A stretch of DNA of 64,000 nucleotides. Source: Alitta virens. Taxonomy: Eukaryota > Annelida > Polychaeta > Phyllodocida > Nereididae. The position numbers and the translations under genes were made by a program. The stretch spans positions 21,049,638 through 21,113,637 of the forward strand of contig OW028584.1 of the NCBI GenBank assembly GCA_932294295.1, given 5' to 3'. The notes beneath the pieces are model-generated. The model was not told where the DNA came from. It did not search any database and saw only the letters and a program-made list of their open reading frames with translations. Every line of letters starts with the position of its first letter. Position 1 is the stretch's first letter. Shown piece after piece: positions 36,286 to 45,911 of this stretch.

Positions 36286-36527
36286 TTTTTTTTTTTTACA
36301 CCCGTGAGATTTCTACGGTTGTGCCATGCAAGCATGGCACAACCGGCTACCGGGGCCGGGTTTCGCGGCTTGGCCAAGGGTCCCACGGGTGCTTGACGGG
36401 TATCCACGGGTATCCACGGGTGGCCGTATTGGGGCCGCCGGCTTCGAGCCGGGTAGCGATTTCGGCAACTATTACGTAATACTACGGGTTCACTACGGCA
36501 CAACCGGCCCGTGTGACAGTGGCTTTA

Positions 36528-37245
36528 ATAAATCAAGCCTTGGTGTGATAAACCGAAAAATGTATTTTTGACTCTAGTGTTGCAAAATATGTTTAAAACA
36601 AAAACCTAGAAGCCAAGTAACTAGTAGACCCTCTCTAAATCATTAAATTTTTTTTAAATTGTTTCATCCTTTATTATATCAATATATATTTGTTATCTTC
36701 CTATTTTGTACAGCACATTAGAGCATTTTTAAGTAATGAATTTGGCGCTTTATAAATTTTGTAAATAAAATAAACAAATAAATAAAAAGTTAGAATTGTT
36801 AAGGTCACCGTGTTCACGAAAAGGCAGCCAACAAATTTGTCAAAATAAGTTTAAAGTGGTCCAGAAATATAATTTCCATGTTAAAAGCATTTGGGATTAC
36901 TGATTATTTTGTGAAAGGCGTGCATGGATACTGAGAATTGTGTGAAGCAACCTTTGAATTTTGGATAAATATTTTTAAATGCTGAATACTGTATAACAAA
37001 CCTAGTTTTACATCATTAAGAAATCGTTTTTCATTGCAACAGAACCAATGTGCATGTAATGCAGCCCACTATGTCCCATATAAACAAAAAGTGGTAAGGA
37101 AAGCTGGAAATCACGAGCATCGATTTCTAATGACATCATGATAAGAATTTTAATTAAATCCGGTCATCTGACAACTGATGACTGGTGTTGCATTTGTTTT
37201 AGTTGATTAAGTATAGGCAGAAATACACTGAAAGAAATTTCTGCT
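36528..37245. other. no gene seen
   Basis: AT-rich flank of the foldback element. No supported exon. Confidence 0.4.
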
Positions 37246-37249
37246 TTTT

Positions 37250-37690
37250 AACTTTCATATGCCGTTAAATTACAGTTAAGTCTCACATAGGCGGAATTGT
37301 CGACGTAAAGCACCGTAACGGCCACAGAAAGCGTTCTGCCGGGTAAAAGTGGGATTACGTGAGGATAATGTGGGTTTATGTCGCCTTCCCTCGATGACGT
37401 GGCTGTTCTGTCAAATTCCGGCTGTAGTGACTGAATTTTTAAATATGCATGAAAATTTCGTGAAACTAAGCTCAAATGGGAAAATCATACGCCGCAGTCG
37501 GTAGATCATACGTGGCATACGCCAACGCATACGTCACCTTCTGTCAGTTTTCGGTGGCTTCCGTCAATTTCTACGGAAATCAAGCAAGTGAAGTATGGGA
37601 AAAATCTATATCTACAGAAGAATGCGAATACCACGTATTGTACGTGGTTGCAGCCATAATTTTTGGCTATTTCTTATGATTTTGCGTCTT
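37250..37690. other. CpG-rich unclassified segment
   Basis: Rich in ACGTA, ACGCC and GTACGTGG palindromic motifs, similar in style to repeat family B but without its landmark. It is perhaps part of a larger family-B-like element. Not coding as far as can be seen. Confidence 0.3.
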
Positions 37691-37719
37691 ATCTTTTCCC
37701 TTTTGTAGTTGATACGGTT

Positions 37720-38215
37720 TACGTATACTCGCGTAGATCACTCCTGGTCGCGCTTGACCATTCACGACCATATGTGGAGAGAGCAAATATTTTTAAACAT
37801 GTTTAAATTTTTTTTGCGGACGTTCTACAAGTGCTTGTTTACAACGTTCTACGTACATTTTACGTACGTCCGAGGCCATACGTAGCAATATGTAGCAATT
37901 TGTAGCAATACGTAGCCATACTTGGCCACTGTCCATCCATGTGTACTCACCATCCTCTCGTAGCATGCTCGTAAAACGCTCGGTGGACATCCGTCGAACG
38001 TCCGTCGGGCGGTCTACGAGCAATCTTTGAGTGCCTACGAGTGCCTGACGGATACCTGACATATGCCTGAAGACAATGGACGTTTGGTGAGCGTTTGACT
38101 GACGTTCGGCGAGTGTTTGAAGGACGTTCGGTGAGCGATCTACATGTACGACTGCCTCACATATGCTCGTGGAAAGAATTTATACATGATTACCAGAGCC
38201 ACAAATGAGCACGTA
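37720..38215. mobile_element. repeat family B copy, right end truncated
   Basis: Contains ATATGTGGAGAGAGCAAATA, AACATGTTTAAA, GCGGACGTTCTACAAGTG and then GAATTTATACATGATTACCA, the reverse complement of the left part of the 25.3-kb copy. The sequence stops matching just before the Tc1-like end at 38,222. Confidence 0.6.
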
Positions 38216-38550
38216 TAGCTACAGTGCCTCAAAAAAGTGATGAGAAAGACGGTATTTTTACTTTCTCTGTAGAAATGAACGTTCAAAAATTAAGATTTAC
38301 TTTTTTATGGTGTTCTGTTGAATGCTGTGAGAATGTTTGTTTGTGTTATCTTTCCATGCATGATTAAGCACACAGTTACACAAAAAGAGTTGAACCATGT
38401 CAAAGAGGGCTAAAAAAAAAAGTCTTGAGAATTAAGCCTTTATTGATTGCCAGACACTAATCTACTATTACCACAAGTGACACTGAGTGAGGAGTGGCAA
38501 TTTAGTGTCAATATATTAGAATTATTAGGCATCAAGTCATTTCCGAAAGG

Positions 38551-38913
38551 ATGCCAAGGAAACGATTGTGTTCAAAAATTAAAAACACAATTAGTCTGGA
38601 AAATTATGGCTTCAGCATTCGTAGCATCACTAAATTGTTGAAAGTTGCTAAAACCACTGTGCACAATGTCCAACAGAAGTTCAAACAAAGTTGCAGCACA
38701 GCCAACCTTTTGAGATCAGAACATCTAAGGGCAACTTCAGCTGCTGATGACAATGTCATAAGGCAGATGGTGAAGAAAAACCCCAAACTAACTGCCCCTG
38801 AGATCAACCAAGTATTGAAGGATGCCAGAATAACCATCAGTGACCAAAACATCAAGAATAAGTTACATGATACAGGGTTTATAGGACGTCAGCACGCTGC
38901 AAACCCAAGCTAA
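38551..38913 (+). pseudogene. Tc1-like transposase, N-terminal DNA-binding part
   Basis: The 120-residue open frame has two helix-turn-helix units. The first contains 'RSITKLLKVAKTTVHNVQQK'. The second follows an RATSAADDN linker and contains 'MVKKNPKLTAPEINQVLKDA' before 'HDTGFIGRQHAANPS'. This is the paired-like bipartite DNA-binding domain of Tc1 transposases. The frame ends with a stop where a functional protein would enter the DDE catalytic domain. The next 650 bases are not recognisable as transposase. Confidence 0.8.
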
Positions 38914-39662
38914 GAAACGAGCACAAAACAGGTGTCCTACCGACGTCTGGAGCGTCAGAAGTGGACAGGAAACCTGTTACTACAGACGTCAGCAGCTTCC
39001 AAAATTGGCTGCATTGTCTGCATGCTTTAAATATCAGCTTGCTACTTATGTTAGTAGACTACTAGAGTGTCAGTGGTGTTTCATATAGCTTCCCATTTCC
39101 GGCATCTGAAACTTTCAAGTCTAGCATTTACTGATCTTTAATACTGGCATGTTACCAACGTCAGTAGTAGGCACAATTTTAACTCACTGCTGACTGCTGT
39201 TGTTGGCCTGACCTTCTTTGACATCTTGCCGTCATCAGATGATGGCCAATTAATGTGTTATCCCAAAGTCCGTAAGTGGTAGCTCTGCGTTGCTTACAAA
39301 ATCATTTACTGGATTCAATTAAATAAGCATATCCCCTGAAGACTATCTAGAGATGGTCGGGAGTTCCACTGTACTGTACTGAATATGGCTGCTAACCCAT
39401 GTCATTGAAAACCTTTTTGCTGGAAATTTAGCTGTCATTAGGTTGCACAAACACAGCAAATAATGACGGTCAGCGGTTCAGGCAAAGCAAAGCCTTCCCG
39501 ACATCTGGTACCTGGGGTATTAGGTAAGCTGCTGACACTACCGACGTCAGTAGTAGGCCTAAAACAGACCTGTTTTTTTATATGGCAAACCCCTGATAAG
39601 TGCCAAGAACAGAAGAGCAAGGCTGGAATTCGCAAAGGCTACCTAAGAGTTCATTGCCAAGA

Positions 39663-39784
39663 AAAAATGGAAATTACTAAACTGGCCAAGTTAATCACCC
39701 GATCTGAACCCAATTGATCACATCTTCCATCTCCTGAAGTGGCAAATTCGTTCAGAAAATCCAAAAAATAGGCTGAACTGAAAA
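39663..39784 (+). pseudogene. Tc1-like transposase, C-terminal remnant
   Basis: The frame contains 'KKWKLLNWPS', a stop, then 'SPDLNPIDHIFHLLKWQIR', the hallmark WPxQSPDLNPIE region of Tc1 DDE transposases with its last acidic position changed to Asp. One TAA stop interrupts it. It belongs to the same copy as the N-terminal part at 38.55 kb. Confidence 0.8.
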
Positions 39785-39795
39785 AAAAGTTTTGA

Positions 39796-41632
39796 ATTTT
39801 CTTTAATCTACAATGACCTTCTATTAAAGTTTATCATTTTCTTTAATCTACAATGACCTCCTTTTCAAGTTTATCATTTTCTTTAATCTACAATGTCCCA
39901 TTCAAGTTTATCATCTTCTTTAATCTACAATGACCTCATATTCAATTTTATCATTTTCTTCAATCTACAACGACCTCCTTTTCAAGTTTATCATATTCTT
40001 TAATCTACAACGACCTCCTATTCAAGTTTATCATGTTCTTTAATCTACAATGATCTAAACAAGTTATCTCTTTCTTTAATCTGCAATAAACTCCTATCAA
40101 GTGATCTTTTTCTTTAATCTACAATGGTCTCCCATTAAACTTAAATAATTTTCTTTAATCTACAATGGTCTCCTTTCAAGTTTTTAATTTTCTTTAATCT
40201 ACAATGACCTCCTTTTCAAGTTTATCATTTTCTTTAATCTACAATGACCTCCTTTTCAAGTTTATCATTTTCTTTAATCTACAATGACCTCCTTTTTAAG
40301 TTTATCATTTTCTTTAATCTGCAATAACCTCCCATTAAACTTAATAATTTTCTTTAATCTACAATGACCTCATATTCAATTATATATTTTTCTTTAATCT
40401 ACAATGACGTGTGTGTGTGTGTGTGTGATTAGGGCTTTACGTCCTGTATTTCTGCACCAGTTGGGCTAATTAGGACAGGCAGAGACCATGGCAATGAGAC
40501 GAAGGACGAAACAGCCATCCAACTTAGCTCCTATTCAATTTATCATTTTCTTTAATCTGCAATGACCTCCTATTCAAGTTTATCATTTTCTTTAATCTAC
40601 AATGTCCCATTCAAGTTTATCATCTTCTTTAATCTACAATGACCTCATATTCAATTTTATCATTTTCTTCAATCTACAACGACCTCCTTTTCAAGTTTAT
40701 CATATTCTTTAATCTACAACGACCTCCTATTCAAGTTTATCATTTTCTTTAATCTACAATGACCTCCTATTCAATTTATCATTTTCTTTAATCTGCAATG
40801 ACCTCCTATTCAAGTTTATCATTTTCTTTAATCTACAATGACCTCCTATTCAATTTATCATTTTCTTTAATCTGCAATGACCTCCTTTTCAAGTTTATCA
40901 TTTTCTTTAATCTGCAATGACCTCCTATTTAAGTCAATCATTATATTAATAAACAATAACCTCCCATTAAACTTAATAATTTTCTTTAATCTACAATGAC
41001 CTCATATTCAATTTTATAATTTTCTTTAAATCTGCGATGACCTCCCATTCAAGGTAATCATTTTCTTTAATCTACATGACCTGTTGAAGTTTATCATTTT
41101 CTTTAATCTGCAATGACCTTCTATTCAAGTTTATAATTTTTTCAATCTACAATGACCTCCTTTTCAAGTTTATCATTTTCTTCAATCTACAATGACCTCC
41201 TTTACAAGTTTATCATTTTCTTTAATCTGCAATGACCTCCTATTCAAGTTCATCATTTTCTTTAATCTACAATGACCTCCTATTCAATTTATCATTTTCT
41301 TTAATCTGCAGTGACCTCCTATTCAAGTTTATCATTTTCTTTAATCTACAATGACCTCCTATTCAATTTTTCATTTTCTTTAATCTGCAATGACCTCCTA
41401 TTCAAGTTTATCATTTTCTTTAATCTACAATGACCTCCTATTCAATTTATCATTTTCTTTAATCTGCAATGACCTCCTATTCAAGTTTATCATTTTCTTT
41501 AATCTACAATGACCTCCTATTCAATTTATCATTTTCTTTAATCTGCAATGACCTCCTATTCAAGTTTATCATTTTCTTTAATCTACAATGACCTCCTATT
41601 CCAATTCCATTTATTATTTTCTTAACAATAAC
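39796..41632. repeat. 40-bp satellite, about 43 units
   Basis: Unit TTTAATCTACAATGACCTCC + TTTTCAAGTTTATCATTTTC (40 bases), with TCTACAA/TCTGCAA alternation and a frequent shortened TTCAATTTATC variant. From about 40,490 the two versions alternate, giving an 80-bp higher-order period. The array is interrupted by a SINE fragment at 40,411-40,528. Confidence 0.97.
40411..40528 (-). mobile_element. 5'-truncated SINE (family C) inside the satellite
   Basis: Matches the body of the SINE at 63.3 kb (GGGCTTTACGTCCTGTATTT, GGACAGGCAGAGACCATGGC, CAGCCATCCAACTTAG) but lacks the tRNA head. On the minus strand it ends in a (CA)n tail. Satellite sequence continues on both sides (AATGAC before, CTCCTATTC after) with no obvious target duplication. 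Confidence 0.75.
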
Positions 41633-41640
41633 CTCCAATT

Positions 41641-41846
41641 ACACTCAGAATCAGTGAAATTCACCACAATCAGCGAAATTCACCACCCTTGAAACCTTCC
41701 GAAATTATGCAGAGCTAAAGTTCTGTATTCAGAACATTTGGTGTGAAATTAATTGTACACACCATCAGCGATGTTTTAAAGCAGCTTCGGGTGGCTGTAA
41801 GGGTGGCGAATTTCGCTGATTGCGGTGTATTTCGCTGATACAGTGT
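41641..41846. mobile_element. palindromic MITE, 206 bp
   Basis: Each arm has two copies of ATCAGCGAAATTCACC. The arms are ATCAGTGAAATTCACCACAA.. on the left and, read inward from the right, ATCAGCGAAATACACCGCAA... The outermost bases are ACACT and AGTGT. The 40-bp satellite continues on the far side, so the element sits in it. Confidence 0.65.
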
Positions 41847-41849
41847 AAA

Positions 41850-42535
41850 ATTTATCATTGACGTCCTTTTCAATGATCTCCTATTCAAGTTTATTTGTTT
41901 CGTTTAATATATAGATTTAAAATTCGGAAAGTTTTATTCACTTAAAGCATGTTACACAAAAAACCATAACAGTATGTATACTACAACTTAAGGATTTAAT
42001 AATGCTTTAAGTAGGGTGACATATTTAAGACACCTATGATGTCACCGTCAAGGGGCCAACCAAATCCTGATTTAGGATTCAAGATTTTATTGACTAAATT
42101 TCATTATTACATGTACATAAACATTATTAATAAATACCGATCAATCTGGCAGTCTGATGCCAACAGGCATATATGGCTTTCATCAATACAAAATTAACAA
42201 TTTTACAATAATCATAACTAATAAATTACAATATAGCGTTTAATTCTCACGTATTAAAAAATCACAGTACAATTCTCATTAATTGCCATTAACATTCAGT
42301 CAAATATAAGTTGTACAAAAGGTAAATTTTTTTATATAATGTTTAAACAGTGCAGTTTTGAAATAATCAGTATATGAAATGACAGGGGAAAAAATAAATA
42401 AATAAATAAAAACACAAAAGACTAATTAAAATGGCTGGTTTGATATCTAAGATTTGACTATGGTTATTAAGTAATAGTACAAACAAAATCAATCTGAATT
42501 TTAAAATTCCTGTCTTGCAACCAGTGGCAGGAGAC
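41850..42535. other. no gene seen; possible LINE 3' end
   Basis: The stretch from about 42,075 (GGATTCAAGATTTTATTGAC) to an (AAAT)n tract at 42,391-42,408 resembles inverted retrotransposon 3' sequence, but no coding remnant supports it. Confidence 0.3.
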
Positions 42536-42539
42536 AAAC

Positions 42540-42892
42540 ACACAATGACCTTCCATTCAATGTACAATTAATCTACAATGACCTCCTTCTTCAAGTTTAT
42601 CCTTTTTTGTTAATCTACCATGACCTACTATTTAAGTTTATGATTTTCTTTCATAATTACCCTGTCCAATTACCACCTATTCAGGTTTTATTCCTTTATC
42701 TACTGTTCAGCCACAATGACCTTCGATTCAAGTTGGTTCTTAAAAAAATAATAAAAAATTACAATGATGTCCTATTCAGGTTTATCAATTTCTTCAATCT
42801 ACAATGACCTGCTATTCAAGTTTTTCTTTAATCTGCAATGACCTCCTATTCAAGTTTATCATTTTCTTTAATCTACAATGACCTGCTATTCA
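42540..42892. repeat. diverged outlier copies of the 40-bp satellite
   Basis: Several degraded units (CAATGACCTCC, TTCAAGTTTATC, TTTAATCTGC), ending with two well-kept units at 42,790-42,890. Confidence 0.85.
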
Positions 42893-43007
42893 GGCATATA
42901 GGCCGATAATTTCATCTTATTAATTTTGCTCCATTTACGATGATCACCTAGTCAACATGTTCCTGTTAATTGAATCACAATGAATTTCAATTTGTTCATA
43001 CAATAGC

Positions 43008-43042
43008 AGCCGGGTGGCCTAATGGTTAAGGCATCTGCCAAT
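43008..43042 (+). mobile_element. tRNA-like A-box segment
   Basis: GGGTGGCCTAATGGTTAAGG matches the D-arm/A-box of tRNA genes. The B box is absent, and about 400 bases later the body of SINE family A starts (43.45 kb). It may be the head of that SINE, split by later insertion. Confidence 0.4.
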
Positions 43043-43079
43043 AGTGGATTTTCACGGAAGGTTCCCTGTATTTCCACCA

Positions 43080-43200
43080 AGTGGCTAAAACATAATACTG
43101 CAATTCTATTGGCTGAAAATGTTCCCGCCCTTGACTCTGATTGGCAGAAGCAAAGCGCATCCAAGCAGCAGTATTTTTAGTGCATTTTAATGTATATTGA
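43080..43200. promoter_or_regulatory. CCAAT boxes and E2F-like site, no gene attached
   Basis: Two ATTGG motifs (about 43,109 and 43,139) flank TTCCCGCCC at about 43,121. This is promoter-like, but no exon follows within reach. It may be part of a repeat. Confidence 0.25.
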
Positions 43201-43449
43201 ACATCTTATTACTTAGCTGATTTTTGTTATTTTTCTGAGAAAGTTATATTTATAGAATCAGTTAGTTATTACCTACTGTGTCTGAAAAGCAAAATGAGTA
43301 ATAAGAGAAGAGGAAAGACTTATGTCTTGCTGAATTCAGGACTGTTCATTGAAAAGACTCTATTCCATATTGGCCAGCTCCCAGATCCCCGGCCCAGGAC
43401 CTCTTTATGAGCTACATCCCAGCTGCTGGATGTCGATCGCATGAGACGT

Positions 43450-43612
43450 CATTAAATTGGAAAGTGCCTTGTACTCAGTGTTTATGCTGAGGCAAGTAAA
43501 TGTGTAACATGGTGAGGACTCGAAGCCTTATCATCTCATCATTATGTTTGCCTCTGGCTGCTGGTCATATAAGCTTACTAAGCTTCAGACCCAGAAGCAT
43601 TGAGACATTGAA
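43450..43612 (+). mobile_element. dispersed SINE family A copy
   Basis: GTGCCTTGTACTCAGTGTTT, GCTGAGGCAAGTAAATGTGT, CTTATCATCTCATCATTATG and GCCTCTGGCTGCTGG in the family order, lacking the CCCCACCCATGGGG segment. Confidence 0.6.
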
Positions 43613-43614
43613 AC

Positions 43615-45415
43615 ATTATTATTTTCCTCTTTCAACTTCTTGTTCACTTCCATGATCAACATAGATCTATGTCACTCTGTTAAATTCTTTCCTGTTAAAT
43701 TCTTTCCTGTAGTGTATACACAACAATGATAAATGTGAACATTCTTTCTCTTTTTCTTTTTTTTCTTTTTATCTACAACAAACTCTTATTTCACTCCATT
43801 TTCTTCTTCATCTCCAATGATCTCTCGTTCTATTCTTTACCATATATGGTCTTTTATTAAAATACATTCCTTTTCTTTAATCTACAACAAGATTCTACTG
43901 ATCTGACATGACATGTTTCTTTTCATTTCTGGAGATTTATTTCATAATTATGCTTGTGTTATCTTTAATTAACAGCTAGTCATAATCTCTTTCTTAATCT
44001 ATATCTTCTACCACGAAATACATTGCGCATTGTACACCGACTTCAATCCTTATCTCATTCATCTTAGTCAATAACTTTGCATTCTCTCATCAAAATGTTC
44101 GAGGATGTTAAATTACTGTAAAACATAGGGGGAAAAAAATGCAAAAAAGCACACAAAATAAGTGACTGAAATAACTTCTCAAACTATATTTACAATTTAA
44201 AAAAAAAATACATTAAACGGATAAGAACCTAGACATTCAGACAGTAAATTTATTTTCTGATATTTTTCAAACATTCGTTCTCCTTATGTCATCAACTAAA
44301 AAGACAGATCACATGCATACAAGACCTTCATTTCTTGTCCTTTTGACATTTCAGCACTACAAATCCGGGCATTTGAGATATTTGACATAAGGAAGTCTGG
44401 GTCATCTGTTTAATTTTTTAATCTAAAAATAACTTTAGAAGCCATTCATTTTACAAAATCAATCTGAATGATTTATACAACTATTAAACAAGTCAGCTAA
44501 TTCATAGTTGTTTTATTGTCGTAATTGTCATTGACTGTTGTTATACTTCATACATAAAGCCTACACCCCGCCCCCCCCCCCCCCCCTCCAAAAAAAAAAC
44601 CCTATAATATTGGGCCCATATTGTTTAAGTGCACAAATTGTCACAATACATAGCATGCACAATGCACAATGCACAGTACTTAGGAAGAAGTTATACAAGA
44701 TATTTTCAGAAAGTGTTCACTTGCCATGTCGGCTATAATGCTGACCCAAATGACACTATTTTATTTTACTCAGCTGACATCATCATCATATGTGGACTTA
44801 GCAGATCAAATAACTTTCATATCACATCATGGATCATATCCCAATCATAGTTTCCTAATATGCAGTTAATTAACTCCGCAAATTATAGTGAACTGGATAA
44901 AAAAAAATGACCCATCTAATTATAAATGTATCATACTTTAGTTACTGTGCACTATAGATGCTACCTAATTAAGGTATTAAAAATATTTTTTTTATTATTC
45001 AAGCAGTAATGAAGACCAATTTTTTTTTTTGCATATGGACTGATGTTATTAAGAGAGTAACATCTGAGATTGTTTGTTTTATATAATTGGGCAAAAATTA
45101 CACTGTCATTACAATAAAGAAAACCAAATTATCTTGTTTCTAAATAATGGCTACTAGTAATTTTGCCTTCACTACGAATGCTAAAACTTTACCATGACGA
45201 GCCCTTTTAAACCATTTAATGTACATAAGATTATATATATACTACTATTTCACTAATTAGCACAAACAACTCTTGATTAAACATATGATGAACTGCCAGT
45301 TCATAGTAAACTGACAATTGTATAATGTTACCAATCAAACTGACTACACCGAGTCCAAATGACCAACAACCACTGACCATGTGATGTATGCAAGTGTGGG
45401 CTCAAAGGAAGTAGT
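43615..45415. other. no gene seen; poly-C run at about 44,567-44,586
   Basis: AT-rich, with CTTTAATCTACAACA-type traces of the 40-bp satellite near 43.77-43.9 kb. No supported exon. Confidence 0.4.
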
Positions 45416-45489
45416 GAATTATAGTGGGTGAGGAGGGGGGCCACTATATCAAATTTGCTAAACAAGCCCCCATTAAATATTTCAGACCC

Positions 45490-45545
45490 TGGCTGGAATC
45501 GAACAATTATTTGGGCTAACAACAAACTAACGGATTAGCCAGAGA
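45490..45545 (-). mobile_element. tRNA-like SINE head
   Basis: On the minus strand A box TGGCTAATCCG at 45,541-45,531 and B box GTTCGATTCC at 45,504-45,495. The short spacing and poor stems argue against a working tRNA gene. Confidence 0.5.
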
Positions 45546-45870
45546 TTCTTATAAAAAGCATGACATGACATAAACACTTCCATAAATCTCTATGTGAAAT
45601 GTAGTCAGTTTGATTGAATGCTCTATAAATCAAAATTCTGATGCTGCGTTATTTACATTGCATAAACAATGACACTGTTACAGTTTTTATGTAGGCATTA
45701 TTTTGTTATACTACCGGTACATTGAAGATTGCCCTCTAGGAATATCTACTAAGTCTGTGACCATCAATCAATGCCGCAGTTAGTTCATGGTTTAGCTGGT
45801 TATTTCAATTCATCAGCAAATTCTTCAAAAACATAAGTAAATTTCAACTCAAAGACTAAATACTAAAAAT
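45546..45870. other. no gene seen; 3' flank of MTPAP
   Basis: AT-rich intergenic sequence downstream of the MTPAP gene. Confidence 0.4.
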
Positions 45871-45874
45871 AACC

Positions 45875-45880
45875 TTTATT
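45875..45880 (-). terminator. polyadenylation signal of MTPAP
   Basis: AATAAA on the minus strand, about 30 bases after the stop codon. The 3' UTR would be very short. Confidence 0.5.
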
Positions 45881-45911
45881 AAAGTCAAATAAATTAACTT
45901 TAAACTCTAAT

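Larger units (their letters stand above)
33184..36524. mobile_element. 3.34-kb foldback transposon with modular arms
   Basis: The outer ends are inverted for about 58 bases with one mismatch and begin AGCCACTGTCACACGGGCCG. TTA flanks both ends (33,181-33,183 and 36,525-36,527), as expected for PIF/Harbinger-type insertion. Inside, both arms carry in order a GC-rich 21-bp minisatellite, copies of a 140-bp module (GGCTGCTGCTCCCCTAATAT..GTCTGAGAAGG; two on the left, three inverted on the right), and a further module pairing 33,878-34,110 with about 35,040-35,345. The unpaired AT-rich centre (about 34,110-34,950) has no transposase. The single strand could fold into a hairpin of more than 0.9 kb per arm. 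Confidence 0.85.
38222..39795 (+). mobile_element. decayed Tc1-like transposon
   Basis: The left end reads TA|CAGTGCCTCAAAAAAGTGAT, a Tc1-type terminus. Transposase N- and C-terminal remnants follow in the correct order and spacing of parts. No matching right inverted end is visible before the 40-bp satellite begins near 39,796, so the right end has been lost or replaced. Confidence 0.75.

Noticed and set aside
36159..36503. Pro/Ala/Ser and Arg-rich frames in the right arm
   Set aside because: Same cause as the left arm: 21-bp units read in frame.
39796..41632. Regular 40-bp repeats considered as CRISPR
   Set aside because: No spacer diversity. Plain tandem satellite.
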